DNA of 56,171 nucleotides from Candidatus Tiamatella sp. GTDB taxonomy: Archaea > Thermoproteota > Thermoprotei_A > Sulfolobales > Acidilobaceae. The notes below the pieces were generated by a model. The model saw only the letters and a program-made list of their open reading frames with translations. It searched no databases and was not told the origin of the DNA. The translations under genes and the position numbers were made by a program. The stretch spans positions 1 through 56,171 of the forward strand of contig WALV01000024.1 in assembly GCA_015522645.1 (NCBI GenBank), read 5' to 3'. Below, one piece after another: positions 8,578 to 17,672 of this stretch (positions are counted from its first letter, which is position 1; every line of letters starts with the position of its first letter).

Positions 8578-10404
8578 TTAGTTTAACCCTACTATTCTAT
8601 CTAAGGCAGGTATGGTGAATCCTAGCCCCAAACGCTCAAGCGTCTCTCTCGTCGGGACTCCTCTTCTATCCCAGCCTCTAATCTCATAGTAGTAGTTCAG
8701 AAGTTGGTTGTACTTCTCATAGTCTAGATGGCTCCCTGCCAGTGGTCCCTTGGTGGTTGGTCGTTTAAACCATTTCGCTGGAGGCATATCCATTTCTCTG
8801 CCCCAAGTCTTATACTCTCTTATCCATATAGCTCTTATCAATGTATATATTCTGTCTGCAACATCATAGAGATCGTCCCATGTATAAGTTATACCAGTAG
8901 CAGCCTTCAAGAACTTCGGGTAATAGTCGATACTTAACCCTACTTCTACCCATGGTAGACGGCATGCAACAAAGCTCTCGAAAAGCCCTCCTCTTATTCT
9001 CTGGAGCTCAATCACTTTTGCAGCTTTATCTCTATCGTAGCTCCACCTGTTCGTCTGAACTTCCCAGCTGATAACCCAAGCGTCTTTATGGTGTGCTCCA
9101 ATGGGGCTAGTTCCATAGGCTAATGCCATACCTGGGGCTGCATGGCAGTCGTAAGCTGATACCTCTAAACCTTTCACCTGTATAGCGAATTCAATGCTGT
9201 TCCCCCCAAGGATCTCAGCCATCCGCCTTGTTCCAAGCGATAAAAGTGCACCTAATCCTTTCCTGTACGCTATGTCACGCGCTAGCTGCTTATAAGTCTC
9301 ATAGTCTCCCCACTCGATTTTCTCGTCTATCAATCCCTTCTGGCTCGCTTCTGTTGCAAAGGCTAGTACACTCCCAAGAGCTATTGTGTCGACTCCTAGC
9401 TTGTCTGCTATTTTGTTTAGTGTAGCAACTTTACGCAGGTCGCCTAGCCCTATGTTACTACCTAGTATTGCTACATTCTCATAGTCCAGTTCACTCCACT
9501 CTTTCTCCTCGTCTTCTACAACGTTTCCACAGGGCATGTTACAGTTCGGGCATCCCCTCTGGCTTACTTTCAATTTCTCAAGCATGAACCCATCGATACC
9601 CTTGTATTCGTCGAATACTCCTTCGGTGAAGTTATACGTAGGGAGAACACTTACCTCCTGCGCCCACTGTACAGTCATCATAGTACCCTGACGCATCCAG
9701 AAATCGTATGCCTTAGACTTCCGGATGTCAGTGAAAGCCTGTGCACCTAGTTTCCTTAATTCTTTAAGGTCCACTGCCGGGATTCCACCTGTTCCTTTAA
9801 TAACTACTGCTTTCAGCTTTTTGGATCCCATAACCGCGCCCATACCGGGCCTTCCACCGCTTCTACCCTCCTGGCTTAAGACTGTAGCGAATCTAACCAG
9901 ACGCTCTCCAGCAGGCCCGATCTGTAGTACACCCAAATTTCTCCCATGTTGCTCTTTTAGCTTCCTCTCCGACTCAAAGGTGTCTATCCCCCAGAGATCA
10001 TCTGCGGGGTAGAGCTCGGCTTTCCCGTTCTCGATATATAGGTAAACCGGCTTCTCCGACTTTCCTTCAAACACTATAGCATCCCAGCCTGCTTTTCTCA
10101 GCTCTACTGATGCTTGTGTTCCAATGTTTCCATCACCGTAACCTCCTGTTAACGGGCTTTTAGCCGATATCTGTAGCTTACCACTACTCGGTAACGGGTG
10201 CCCTGTTAGTGACCCTACACTCATAATTAGAAGGTTGTATGGTCCCAGCGGGTCAGTCCCTGATGGGAGGTACTCCCATAGGATTCTCGCTGCTAGGCCT
10301 CTGCCGCCAAGATAATTCCGGGCCCATAGCCCGGGGTATTCCCATTTTTTGATTTCCCCTTTAGTTAGATTAACCCATAAGATTTTCCCATGCCATCCTG
10401 TCAT
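8578..10404 (-). CDS. aor: Tungsten-containing aldehyde ferredoxin oxidoreductase
   Basis: Oxidises aldehydes to carboxylic acids, passing electrons to ferredoxin; the family binds a W-bis-pterin and one [4Fe-4S] cluster in the cytoplasm. With the ATG at 10404 the protein begins MTGWHGKILWVNLTKGEI, the usual family N-terminus, with an AGGTG box 8 bases upstream; an upstream GTG (10416) overlaps that box. The cluster motif CPNCNMPC (CxxCxxxC) is followed by a later Cys in FVACRL as probable fourth ligand. The pterin-binding blocks GRSGGRPGMGAVMGSKKLKA and YDCHAAPGMALAYGTSP are present. The length of 608 matches AOR rather than the longer GAPOR, but the natural aldehyde is unknown. Confidence 0.93.
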   Translation of the reverse strand: MTGWHGKILWVNLTKGEIKKWEYPGLWARNYLGGRGLAARILWEYLPSGTDPLGPYNLLIMSVGSLTGHPLPSSGKLQISAKSPLTGGYGDGNIGTQASVELRKAGWDAIVFEGKSEKPVYLYIENGKAELYPADDLWGIDTFESERKLKEQHGRNLGVLQIGPAGERLVRFATVLSQEGRSGGRPGMGAVMGSKKLKAVVIKGTGGIPAVDLKELRKLGAQAFTDIRKSKAYDFWMRQGTMMTVQWAQEVSVLPTYNFTEGVFDEYKGIDGFMLEKLKVSQRGCPNCNMPCGNVVEDEEKEWSELDYENVAILGSNIGLGDLRKVATLNKIADKLGVDTIALGSVLAFATEASQKGLIDEKIEWGDYETYKQLARDIAYRKGLGALLSLGTRRMAEILGGNSIEFAIQVKGLEVSAYDCHAAPGMALAYGTSPIGAHHKDAWVISWEVQTNRWSYDRDKAAKVIELQRIRGGLFESFVACRLPWVEVGLSIDYYPKFLKAATGITYTWDDLYDVADRIYTLIRAIWIREYKTWGREMDMPPAKWFKRPTTKGPLAGSHLDYEKYNQLLNYYYEIRGWDRRGVPTRETLERLGLGFTIPALDRIVGLN

Positions 10405-10538
10405 GTATCGATACACCTCTATTTGAAAATGTTTTGTTTTCCTCCATGTTGATAGGTTAGATGTAAACCACTATATATTTCATATACCCTAAATCCATTA
10501 AGTAAACTAGACTGTTCAAGACTCCATGGGTGAGGCTA

Positions 10539-11195
10539 ATGGATAAGAAGAGGATAAGACTAGTGTTATTCGATGTCGACGGAGTCCTCGTCGACGATAA
10601 GAGTAGCTGGCAAGTAGTACACGAGCTTCTAGGAGTTAGAGAGGAGGCTGAATTCGTCGCTAGATTATACATGGAGAGCATAATTGACTACCTAGGCTGG
10701 ATGAGGCACGATACAGGTCTGTGGGTGAAAAGGAAGCGTGTTCACATTAACGAGCTGAGAAAAGCCTTCGATAGAATAAAAGTTAAACAGGAGGCTGTTG
10801 AGGCTTCACGAATCCTTCATAGAGAGGGTTACGTTATAGGACTAGTTAGTGCCGGTATAGATCTTCTAGTCGGCCGTGTGGCCAAAGAGGTAGGTGCTGA
10901 TGTATGGGTTGCTAACAAGTTATCATACGACAAGAGAGGCTATTTGGTTGAGGGCGGGGTTCCACTAGTCCCGGCGGAGCGTAAGGACGTTATTGCAAAG
11001 AGAATCATGGGTGAGCTCAACGCGGATCCCTATGAAACTGCTTTCATAGGGGACTCTGTCTGGGATATACCTGCTTTCCTTGTAGTAGGCCTTCCAATAG
11101 GTTATGGCGAGGACGAAGGGATTAGGCCTTATGTTAGGTATATTATAAGAGACCTAAGAGAGCTCCCCGGCATTCTCGCAGGGTATAATAGGTGA
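10539..11195 (+). CDS. HAD-superfamily phosphatase, SerB-like
   Basis: Predicted phosphomonoesterase of the haloacid dehalogenase superfamily. Motif I is VLFDVDGVLVDD, with the nucleophile and acid/base Asp pair; motif II is LVSAG (Ser); a Lys lies in AERKDVIAKR; motif III is FIGDSVWDIPAF. The helical cap between motifs I and II (about residues 20-95) and the overall layout resemble phosphoserine phosphatases, but a substrate cannot be assigned. GGTGAG at 10529-10534 is properly spaced for the ATG at 10539, so that start is preferred to the GTG at 10530 inside the same box. It is divergent from aor across 134 bases. Confidence 0.82.
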   Translation: MDKKRIRLVLFDVDGVLVDDKSSWQVVHELLGVREEAEFVARLYMESIIDYLGWMRHDTGLWVKRKRVHINELRKAFDRIKVKQEAVEASRILHREGYVIGLVSAGIDLLVGRVAKEVGADVWVANKLSYDKRGYLVEGGVPLVPAERKDVIAKRIMGELNADPYETAFIGDSVWDIPAFLVVGLPIGYGEDEGIRPYVRYIIRDLRELPGILAGYNR

Positions 11196-11250
11196 TATTA
11201 CTATATGAGTCCTGGCTCTCCATTTTATCTTGTGCTGTTTAAATGTGATA

Positions 11251-11296
11251 TTTATAATCATTCAAATAATATATTATTTAACGGCGTTAAAGGTGG
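11251..11296 (+). promoter_or_regulatory. Promoter and ribosome-binding site of the sufCBD operon
   Basis: A TATA-like box TTTATAAT at 11251-11258 sits in AT-rich DNA upstream of sufC. The expected transcription start is near 11280, followed by an AGGTGG ribosome-binding site at 11291-11296 and the ATG at 11303. Inferred from position and sequence only. Confidence 0.45.
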
Positions 11297-11302
11297 AATG
11301 TT

Positions 11303-12040
11303 ATGCTAGAAATTGAAAACCTGGCTGTAGAGGTTGAAGGTAAGACTATACTCGAAAACATTAATTTAAGAGTAAACAAGGGAGAACTACACGCAATAAT
11401 GGGGCCGAATGGCTCGGGTAAATCCACGTTAGCCTATGCGATCGCGGGTAAAGGAGGATACGTTATAAGGAATGGTAAAATACTTTTAGACGGGGAAGAC
11501 TTAACTCGATTGGAGCCGGAGGAAAGGGCTCTAAAGGGAATATTCCTAGGATTCCAAGAACCGCCGCCACTACCTGGTGTTAAACTGTCAACACTCATAG
11601 TAGCAGCATTAAATAAGAGAAGAGGAGTTAAGGATCTGACCAAGTTATCTAGTATGAGAGACTATAAAGCCATACTAGAAGGCCTTGAAAAAGTTGGTTT
11701 ATCAAAGTCTTACGCTTTAAGAGAAGCCAACGTGGGTTTCAGCGGGGGAGAGAAAAAGAGGGCTGAGATCCTTCAGGCAATGCTTCTAGACCCTAAAATA
11801 GTAATACTGGACGAACCCGATTCAGGGCTAGATGTTGAGGGGGTAGCTAAAATAGCAGAGATAATAGGGGAACTACGCGGCGAGGGCAAGGGGCTTCTAG
11901 TCATAACACATTATGCCAGGATATTCAAGCATATCAAACCCGATAAGGTTTCCATACTGGTTAACGGGAAAATAGTAGCTAAGGGAGGCGGGGAATTAGC
12001 CTACAAGGTAGACGATGAGGGTTACAAGAGTTTTAGTTAA
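11303..12040 (+). CDS. sufC: Fe-S cluster assembly ATPase SufC
   Basis: ABC-type ATPase that drives the SufBCD scaffold on which Fe-S clusters are built in the cytoplasm. In the 245-residue protein the Walker A GPNGSGKST is at 34-42, the Q-loop in FLGFQEPPPLPGVKLS (the SufC-type ending), the signature VGFSGGEKKRAEI, and the Walker B VILDEPDSGLDVEG, followed by the switch His in LLVITHYARI. No transmembrane segments are present. The ATG start is preceded by AGGTGG. It is first in the sufC-sufB-sufD operon; sufB starts 16 bases after its stop. Confidence 0.96.
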   Translation: MLEIENLAVEVEGKTILENINLRVNKGELHAIMGPNGSGKSTLAYAIAGKGGYVIRNGKILLDGEDLTRLEPEERALKGIFLGFQEPPPLPGVKLSTLIVAALNKRRGVKDLTKLSSMRDYKAILEGLEKVGLSKSYALREANVGFSGGEKKRAEILQAMLLDPKIVILDEPDSGLDVEGVAKIAEIIGELRGEGKGLLVITHYARIFKHIKPDKVSILVNGKIVAKGGGELAYKVDDEGYKSFS

Positions 12041-12056
12041 AGGTAGGTGATATATT

Positions 12057-13481
12057 TTGACTACTAACAATGCAGAGGAACTCTTATCGGCTTATTCCCC
12101 GGAAGACGTTCTAGGGTACGCGAAGCCTGTAAAAACCTCTCTTATTATCAAAGGGAAGCTTTCGAGGGGTATTGTAGAAGAGATTTCAAGGGCAAAAAAG
12201 GAGCCTGGGTGGATGCTAAGACTAAGGCTTAGAGCTCTAGAGCTATTTGAGAAACTCCCGACTCCAAACTGGGTCATTGGGCTGGAGGAACTTGACTTAG
12301 AGGAACTTGCCTATTATGTTAGACCAGACGTAAAAGAGCCAGCTGTGACGTACGAGGATTTACCCCCCGAGATCAGGGATTACTACGATAAACTCGGCAT
12401 ACCGGAAATGGAGGCAAAACTTCTCTCAGGCATTACGTTCCAGTTTGAAAGTGAGACTGTCTACCATAAAGCAAAGGAAACACTTGAAAAGAAAGGGGTA
12501 ATCATGCTCCCGATGGAAGAGGCCGTTATAAAGTACCCCGATCTAGTGAAACAATACTTCAGTAAAATCTATCCGATAGCAGACCATAAGTTCGCTGCTC
12601 TCCACTATGCACTATGGAGCGGTGGAGCATTTGTATATATTCCAAAAGGTGTGAAAGTTACCGAGCCTATTGAGGCTTTCTTCCTTATAGGCCAAAGCTT
12701 GGAAGGACAATTCGAGCATAGCCTGATCATTGCAGATGAAAACAGTTACTTACACTTCATAGAAGGATGCAGTGCTCCAATGCTGAAGCGATACAGCTTC
12801 CATGATGGTGCTGTTGAGCTCTACGCACATGGAGGAAGCGCAATAAAGTTCACTACCATTCAGAACTGGAGCAAGAATGTCGTAAACTTTAACAATAAGA
12901 GAGGAATAGCCGAGGAGAACGCTAGGATAGACTGGATAGAAGGAGGATTAGGAAGCAGGATAACATACACGTATCCAAGTAGTATTTTAAAAGGGGCTAA
13001 TAGCTCTTCCTCCAGCATAGTCATACAAATGTCTAAAGGCCCCTACGTAAAGGATAGCGGGTCGAAAATGTATCACCTGGCACCAAATACTAGGAGTAAA
13101 ATAATTAACAAAAGCATAAGTGTTGACGGTGGAGTTAACATCTACCGTGGGCTGGTTAAAATCAACAAAGGAGCAGTGAAAGCTAGAAGCCACGTTGAAT
13201 GCCAGAGCCTTATACTAGACGATCACAGTTATGCTTACACTTATCCCCACAACCAGGTAGAGGAACCATCCGCCATAATAACCCATGAAGCTACTACAGG
13301 TAGAATAGGAGAGGAACAACTCTTCTACCTCAGGCAACGCAGCCTCACCGAACAAGAGGCAACAAGCCTAATCGCCATAGGCTTCATAGAAGACGTGATG
13401 AAAGACATGCCATTCGAGTACGTGAATATATTACGTAAGGTGATAGAGATTGAGTTCAGTAAAGTCGGTGGGCTTGGATAA
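12057..13481 (+). CDS. sufB: Fe-S cluster scaffold protein SufB
   Basis: Core scaffold of the SUF system, forming the SufBC2D complex and receiving sulfur for cluster assembly. The 474-residue protein has the SufB N-terminal region (PEIRDYYDKLGIPEMEAKLL) and the right-handed beta-helix core with FIEGCSAPM, the YAHGGSAIKFTTIQNWSKNV block and SHVECQSLILDDHSYAYTYP. The C-terminal helices (GRIGEEQLFYLRQRSLTEQE) are conserved. The TTG start at 12057 has GGTAGGTGAT just upstream. Its 3' end overlaps sufD by 32 bases. Confidence 0.96.
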   Translation: MTTNNAEELLSAYSPEDVLGYAKPVKTSLIIKGKLSRGIVEEISRAKKEPGWMLRLRLRALELFEKLPTPNWVIGLEELDLEELAYYVRPDVKEPAVTYEDLPPEIRDYYDKLGIPEMEAKLLSGITFQFESETVYHKAKETLEKKGVIMLPMEEAVIKYPDLVKQYFSKIYPIADHKFAALHYALWSGGAFVYIPKGVKVTEPIEAFFLIGQSLEGQFEHSLIIADENSYLHFIEGCSAPMLKRYSFHDGAVELYAHGGSAIKFTTIQNWSKNVVNFNNKRGIAEENARIDWIEGGLGSRITYTYPSSILKGANSSSSSIVIQMSKGPYVKDSGSKMYHLAPNTRSKIINKSISVDGGVNIYRGLVKINKGAVKARSHVECQSLILDDHSYAYTYPHNQVEEPSAIITHEATTGRIGEEQLFYLRQRSLTEQEATSLIAIGFIEDVMKDMPFEYVNILRKVIEIEFSKVGGLG

Positions 13482-14598
13482 GCCTTTAACCAACCTAAAG
13501 GTAAGCAAGCTTAGATTGCTCGCGGATATAATACCAGTGCAAAAGTACGGTGACTCACCAACAATAAAGCACTATACTAACTGGAGTAAACTACTTAGAA
13601 TAAGAGAAGCGGAGAGAGCATTGAAGAGTACTAAAGGTGCTCTAGAGGGAATCCTAAGATTTTCCCTAGTGCTGAAACCGGAAGATATAATTATAGACAG
13701 CGCTTCCACCACATACATGTCTCCCTTAAAGAATACCCGCGATTTCAAGTGGAAAATCCCTGTTGAAAACAAGCTTCAAGCAATACATGCCTATAAATGG
13801 TATAGAGGCGCATCCCTCAGGCTAAGCGGGGAGAGTGATGCTTCAATTTACCTCTCACCTGGAGAAGGATATGTTGGATATCACCTTGAAATCAATATAG
13901 ACCCGAACTCGAGGGCGAATATAACATTGATACTAGATAATTCCTCCCAGTCCAGCCTTCACTCATCTAGTACTCTAATCAATGTTGGCTCAAACTCGCA
14001 GGTCTCAATTACGACCCTGGAGAGAAGCAGGGGAGCTACTTACCATTACAAGTATGTGAAGCTGGGGAATAACAGTAGAGTTGAATCAAGAATCCTTGCA
14101 AGCGGAGGGGAAGCGACAAGGTTTAGGGAAGACTATCTCCTAGAAGGCCCTAAGGCTTCCACGTCAATTAGGGGTTCAAGCGTTTCGAAGGCAGATGAAA
14201 GGCTGGACCTGATAATTAACACTATACATAGAGCTCCCGGAACGATAAGCGAGTTAAAAACCAGAGGAATAGTCTCGGGGTGTTCAACAGTTGCGCATAG
14301 AGGGGTGGCAAAAGTATACAAGAATGCAGAATGGTCTAGTGTGGATGTCGAAAGCTTCTTATATATAACATCAGATAAAGCTAGAGCGTATAGTGTTCCT
14401 GTACTAGAAGTTGACACAGGCATTGTTGAGTCCGCTAAGCATTCAACTGCAGTAATGAATATTCCAAGCGAAATCGAATTCTACCTAATGCAAAGGGGGC
14501 TTTCGAGGAACGATATTATTAAACTAATATCAATTGGGCTACTGGAAATAGCGGCGGCTAACCTGGAATTAGGGGAACTAGGGAAAATTTATTTGTAG
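13450..14598 (+). CDS. sufD: SufD-like Fe-S assembly protein
   Basis: Paralogue of SufB that completes the SufBC2D complex. The 382-residue protein keeps the beta-helix core and the C-terminal block (TGIVESAKHSTAVMNIPSEI, then EIEFYLMQRGLSRNDIIKLI), which corresponds to the SufB/SufD family end, but the overall sequence is divergent, as usual for archaeal SufD. The TTG start at 13450 lies inside sufB and has AGGTGAT 6 bases upstream; a later in-frame TTG at 13474 has its GGTGGG box too close. It is last in the operon and overlaps the convergent neighbour by 10 bases. Confidence 0.88.
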   Translation: MSSVKSVGLDKPLTNLKVSKLRLLADIIPVQKYGDSPTIKHYTNWSKLLRIREAERALKSTKGALEGILRFSLVLKPEDIIIDSASTTYMSPLKNTRDFKWKIPVENKLQAIHAYKWYRGASLRLSGESDASIYLSPGEGYVGYHLEINIDPNSRANITLILDNSSQSSLHSSSTLINVGSNSQVSITTLERSRGATYHYKYVKLGNNSRVESRILASGGEATRFREDYLLEGPKASTSIRGSSVSKADERLDLIINTIHRAPGTISELKTRGIVSGCSTVAHRGVAKVYKNAEWSSVDVESFLYITSDKARAYSVPVLEVDTGIVESAKHSTAVMNIPSEIEFYLMQRGLSRNDIIKLISIGLLEIAAANLELGELGKIYL

Positions 14599-15974
14599 AA
14601 TTCAGAGAGATCGATCTGAGTTTCCCTACACCATGGCATCGTTAAATAAACAGGAATAGGCTTCCCCTTCTTGTACGGAACTTCAACTATAGCCCATCCC
14701 CTAGAGTTTATGTGTTGTTTCGGTTCTAGAGTTACCTCTAGGGCTATAGAGCCATTAATCCTCGTCGGCTTCACCATCTTATAAGTTACATTGAGAACGA
14801 GCCAGGAGGGATATCGGCTTCCTTGACTGATCTTAATAGCCGGGATAGGGTATTCCTTTGTAGGACTGCATGGAATAAGACTATTGAAAGTGATATTCTT
14901 ATCCGTCGGATTATAGAGGTCCCCGTCCCTGATAACGAGTATGTAGCCATTATATGCGAATTCGAGTTTAAGAGTTAAACCGTTATTCAAGTCTATTTTG
15001 TATCGGCCTGAAACCCATTTCCCGGGAACAATATTCGGCCAAGGCTTAGTTGAATACTTTACTTTGAACCCCTCTGCATTAATCCCATTAACTGTAAAAG
15101 AGTTGAAAACGTTAATCGTGTATGGTTCCCCCCTAATTTGACCTGCCGCCACACCCAATACCATGAGACCGTTGAAACCGAAGGATGTCTCAAAATATTT
15201 GGGCGACTCTAATAATTGCACCAATACCCCGTGATCATCATATACGGATGCTTTATATGCTGATTCATCATTCCCTGTAACGTTAACAACGGCCTCTCTA
15301 TTATTTGAATCGATATATGATTCAAAAACCGTTAATCCCTCAACTAAAGTGACCCATCGTTCAACAAGCTTAGCGCCACCTAAGCTCTCTACATGCATGC
15401 CACATACCCCTCTTAATTCACTAAAGTCTTTCATCCATGCTCCCAAACGTACAGAAACCTTAGGTATGACTAGCATGGAGTACACTGGATCAGTGATGGA
15501 AAGGTGGAGTTTAAAGAGTATGGTAGAGGCAGACTCGGCGTCAACCGTTCTCGATCCTTGGCTCACGATGAGGGGCTTCTGGTCGATAAAACCTGTCTTG
15601 TCGAAGACTACTATAATCATGTTGCCCTGAGTATCCTCGGATGGTCCAAGAATAGTATCAAGGTTGAAAGCTGTTTTCCCACTATTTCGGATGACTATTT
15701 TCAGGATGTAATCACCTAAATTGCTGACTTCAGTTAAGTAGTATTTGATAGATATCTGCGGGTAATCCGGTATAACCGTCTGATCCAAACTAGCCGGTAT
15801 CCACTCCCCGCATTCTAATCCCTTCTCTCCGGCTAGGCTTGTACGCCCTCTCGAGCCCATGAAGAAGAATACTGCTAGCTCCCCTATTATTATAGCTAGG
15901 AGGAAAGCACCGAATACTAGTACAATAACCCTTCTTTTATCCACTCTCAACGGTAACCACCGAACACTCCTCAT
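14589..15974 (-). CDS. Membrane-anchored extracytoplasmic protein of unknown function
   Basis: I do not recognise the family. The 461-residue protein has a basic N-terminus (RWLPLRVDKRR) and one hydrophobic segment at about 15-40, then a long extracytoplasmic region rich in beta-strand and NxS/T sites (for example FNSFTVNG, NKNITF-like turns, LVLNVTYKMV). Two Cys in the N-terminal third (near 55 and 191) and two near the C-terminus (about 370 and 452) could form disulfides outside the cell. A short perfect inverted repeat AGGTAA-GA-TTACCT (15975-15988) touches the start codon. Probably a surface or S-layer-associated protein; this is inference. Confidence 0.7.
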   Translation of the reverse strand: MRSVRWLPLRVDKRRVIVLVFGAFLLAIIIGELAVFFFMGSRGRTSLAGEKGLECGEWIPASLDQTVIPDYPQISIKYYLTEVSNLGDYILKIVIRNSGKTAFNLDTILGPSEDTQGNMIIVVFDKTGFIDQKPLIVSQGSRTVDAESASTILFKLHLSITDPVYSMLVIPKVSVRLGAWMKDFSELRGVCGMHVESLGGAKLVERWVTLVEGLTVFESYIDSNNREAVVNVTGNDESAYKASVYDDHGVLVQLLESPKYFETSFGFNGLMVLGVAAGQIRGEPYTINVFNSFTVNGINAEGFKVKYSTKPWPNIVPGKWVSGRYKIDLNNGLTLKLEFAYNGYILVIRDGDLYNPTDKNITFNSLIPCSPTKEYPIPAIKISQGSRYPSWLVLNVTYKMVKPTRINGSIALEVTLEPKQHINSRGWAIVEVPYKKGKPIPVYLTMPWCRETQIDLSEFYK

Positions 15975-16126
15975 AGGTAAGATTACCTGGTAAATAGTTT
16001 ATAATGAATCCCTCTACTACCTTTTTTCCAGGAAAACCATCTTAGTAGATTTAAATTACTTTAGTGTTCAACCTTCAACCTAGAAGCGTCCAGAGGGGCG
16101 CTAACAATTAGTTAGAGGTGAATGCA

Positions 16127-17398
16127 ATGTCCAAGATACCGTGTACACCTGAGGAAATCAAGTTACCAGCTGAGGGTGAGTTAATTAGATTCGAGAACGG
16201 ACGATACGTAGTTCCCGACAAACCCATAATAGCCTACATAGAGGGAGACGGCATAGGACCTGAGATCGTTAACCACAGTATGAAAGTGATTAATGCAGCA
16301 GTAGAGAAAGCCTATGGTGGAAAGAGGAAAATAATATGGTATGAGTTAGCTGCTGGAGAGAAAGCACAGCATCTCTGCGGCGAGCTACTGCCTAAAGGAA
16401 CTCTTGAAGCAATCAAAATAACTAAGCTAGCAGCGAAAGGGCCTCTCACAACCCCTGTAGGCGGAGGGTTCAGAAGCCTTAACGTTGCAATAAGAATGGC
16501 ACTTGACCTATACGCTAACATAAGGCCTGTAAGGTTCTACGGCCAACCTGCCCCAAGCAAATACGCAGACAAGGTCGACTTCGTTATATTCAGGGAGAAC
16601 ACTGAAGACCTTTACAAAGGTGTAGAATGGGAGATGGGGTCAGAGGAAGCTCTCAAGATCATTAACTTCGTAAAGAAGGAGTTCGGGGTTAATCTTAGGG
16701 AAGATTCCGGTATAGGTATAAAGCCGATCTCAGAGTTCGCTACAAAGAGGCTTGCTAGAAAAGCCCTACAATGGGCTATTAAGAACAAGATACCAACAGT
16801 TACTATAATGCACAAAGGGAATATTATGAAATACACGGAAGGAGCCTTTAGGAGATGGGCGTATGAAGTCGCGGTCAACGAGTTTAGAGACTATATTGTT
16901 ACAGAGCAAGAACTTTGGGAGAAATATAACGGGCAAATGCCAGAGGGTAAAATACTAGTAAATGATAGGATAGCTGACAACATGCTCCAACAGATAATAA
17001 CGAGACCCTGGGATTATAAGATGATCGTGGCGCCGAACATTAATGGAGACTACATTAGTGACGAGGCAAATGCTTTGGTTGGAGGAATAGGAATGGCAGC
17101 CGGCCTCAATGCGGGTGACGAAATGGCGGTAGCAGAACCCGTTCATGGAACAGCGCCAAAATACGCTGGGAAAGATGTAGCCAACCCAACAGCTGAGCTC
17201 CTATCAATGAGTCTAATGGTAAGCCAGCTCATGGATTGGAAGGAAGTAGGATACCTAGTGGAAGAAGCCCTTCGAAGGGCTATTAAAGACAGGAAAGTCA
17301 CCCAGGATCTCACAAGACATATGCCTGGTGTCACGCCCTTAAAGGCAAGCGAGTTCAGAGACGCCCTCATAGGCTACATAGAGGAAATAGAACTCTAA
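16127..17398 (+). CDS. icd: NADP-dependent isocitrate dehydrogenase
   Basis: Oxidises isocitrate to 2-oxoglutarate with reduction of NADP, in the oxidative arm of the citric acid cycle. The protein starts MSKIPCTPEEIKLPAEGELI from the ATG at 16127, which has AGAGGTGA 6 bases upstream; the GTG at 16118 overlaps that box. Substrate-binding residues appear in GGGFRSLNVAIRMALDLYAN and the catalytic Tyr in FRENTEDLYKG. The segment HGTAPKYAGKDVANPTAELL carries the Lys-Tyr pair that binds the 2'-phosphate of NADP in the E. coli type, so NADP is the likely cofactor. Its 423 residues are full length. A citrate synthase gene lies at 54820. Confidence 0.96.
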   Translation: MSKIPCTPEEIKLPAEGELIRFENGRYVVPDKPIIAYIEGDGIGPEIVNHSMKVINAAVEKAYGGKRKIIWYELAAGEKAQHLCGELLPKGTLEAIKITKLAAKGPLTTPVGGGFRSLNVAIRMALDLYANIRPVRFYGQPAPSKYADKVDFVIFRENTEDLYKGVEWEMGSEEALKIINFVKKEFGVNLREDSGIGIKPISEFATKRLARKALQWAIKNKIPTVTIMHKGNIMKYTEGAFRRWAYEVAVNEFRDYIVTEQELWEKYNGQMPEGKILVNDRIADNMLQQIITRPWDYKMIVAPNINGDYISDEANALVGGIGMAAGLNAGDEMAVAEPVHGTAPKYAGKDVANPTAELLSMSLMVSQLMDWKEVGYLVEEALRRAIKDRKVTQDLTRHMPGVTPLKASEFRDALIGYIEEIEL

Positions 17399-17672
17399 AA
17401 CAACCCCTTCATTTTTCTAGTCCCATAGAATATATTTAATACTAATAGGAGAAACAAATAGGTAACAGGTTCTAACTCACTTAACTCATAAAACCAAATT
17501 ATTGGTTATGTAGCTTAGGAGACCATTAATAAAAATCCTCGTCTACCTCATGACTCCTCCTCATCACCCGATGTTTAATACCATTTGCCCATTAACTACT
17601 TATCCTGGCGAAAGAGGAACCTAAGTTGATTGAAGTCGAAAAAGACCATTTTGTAGGCTGCCATCACCATAT

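Noticed and set aside
17399-17672. Possible box C/D RNA on the minus strand (GTGATGAGG near 17570)
   Set aside because: A C-box-like sequence is present but no matching D box CTGA lies at a suitable distance.
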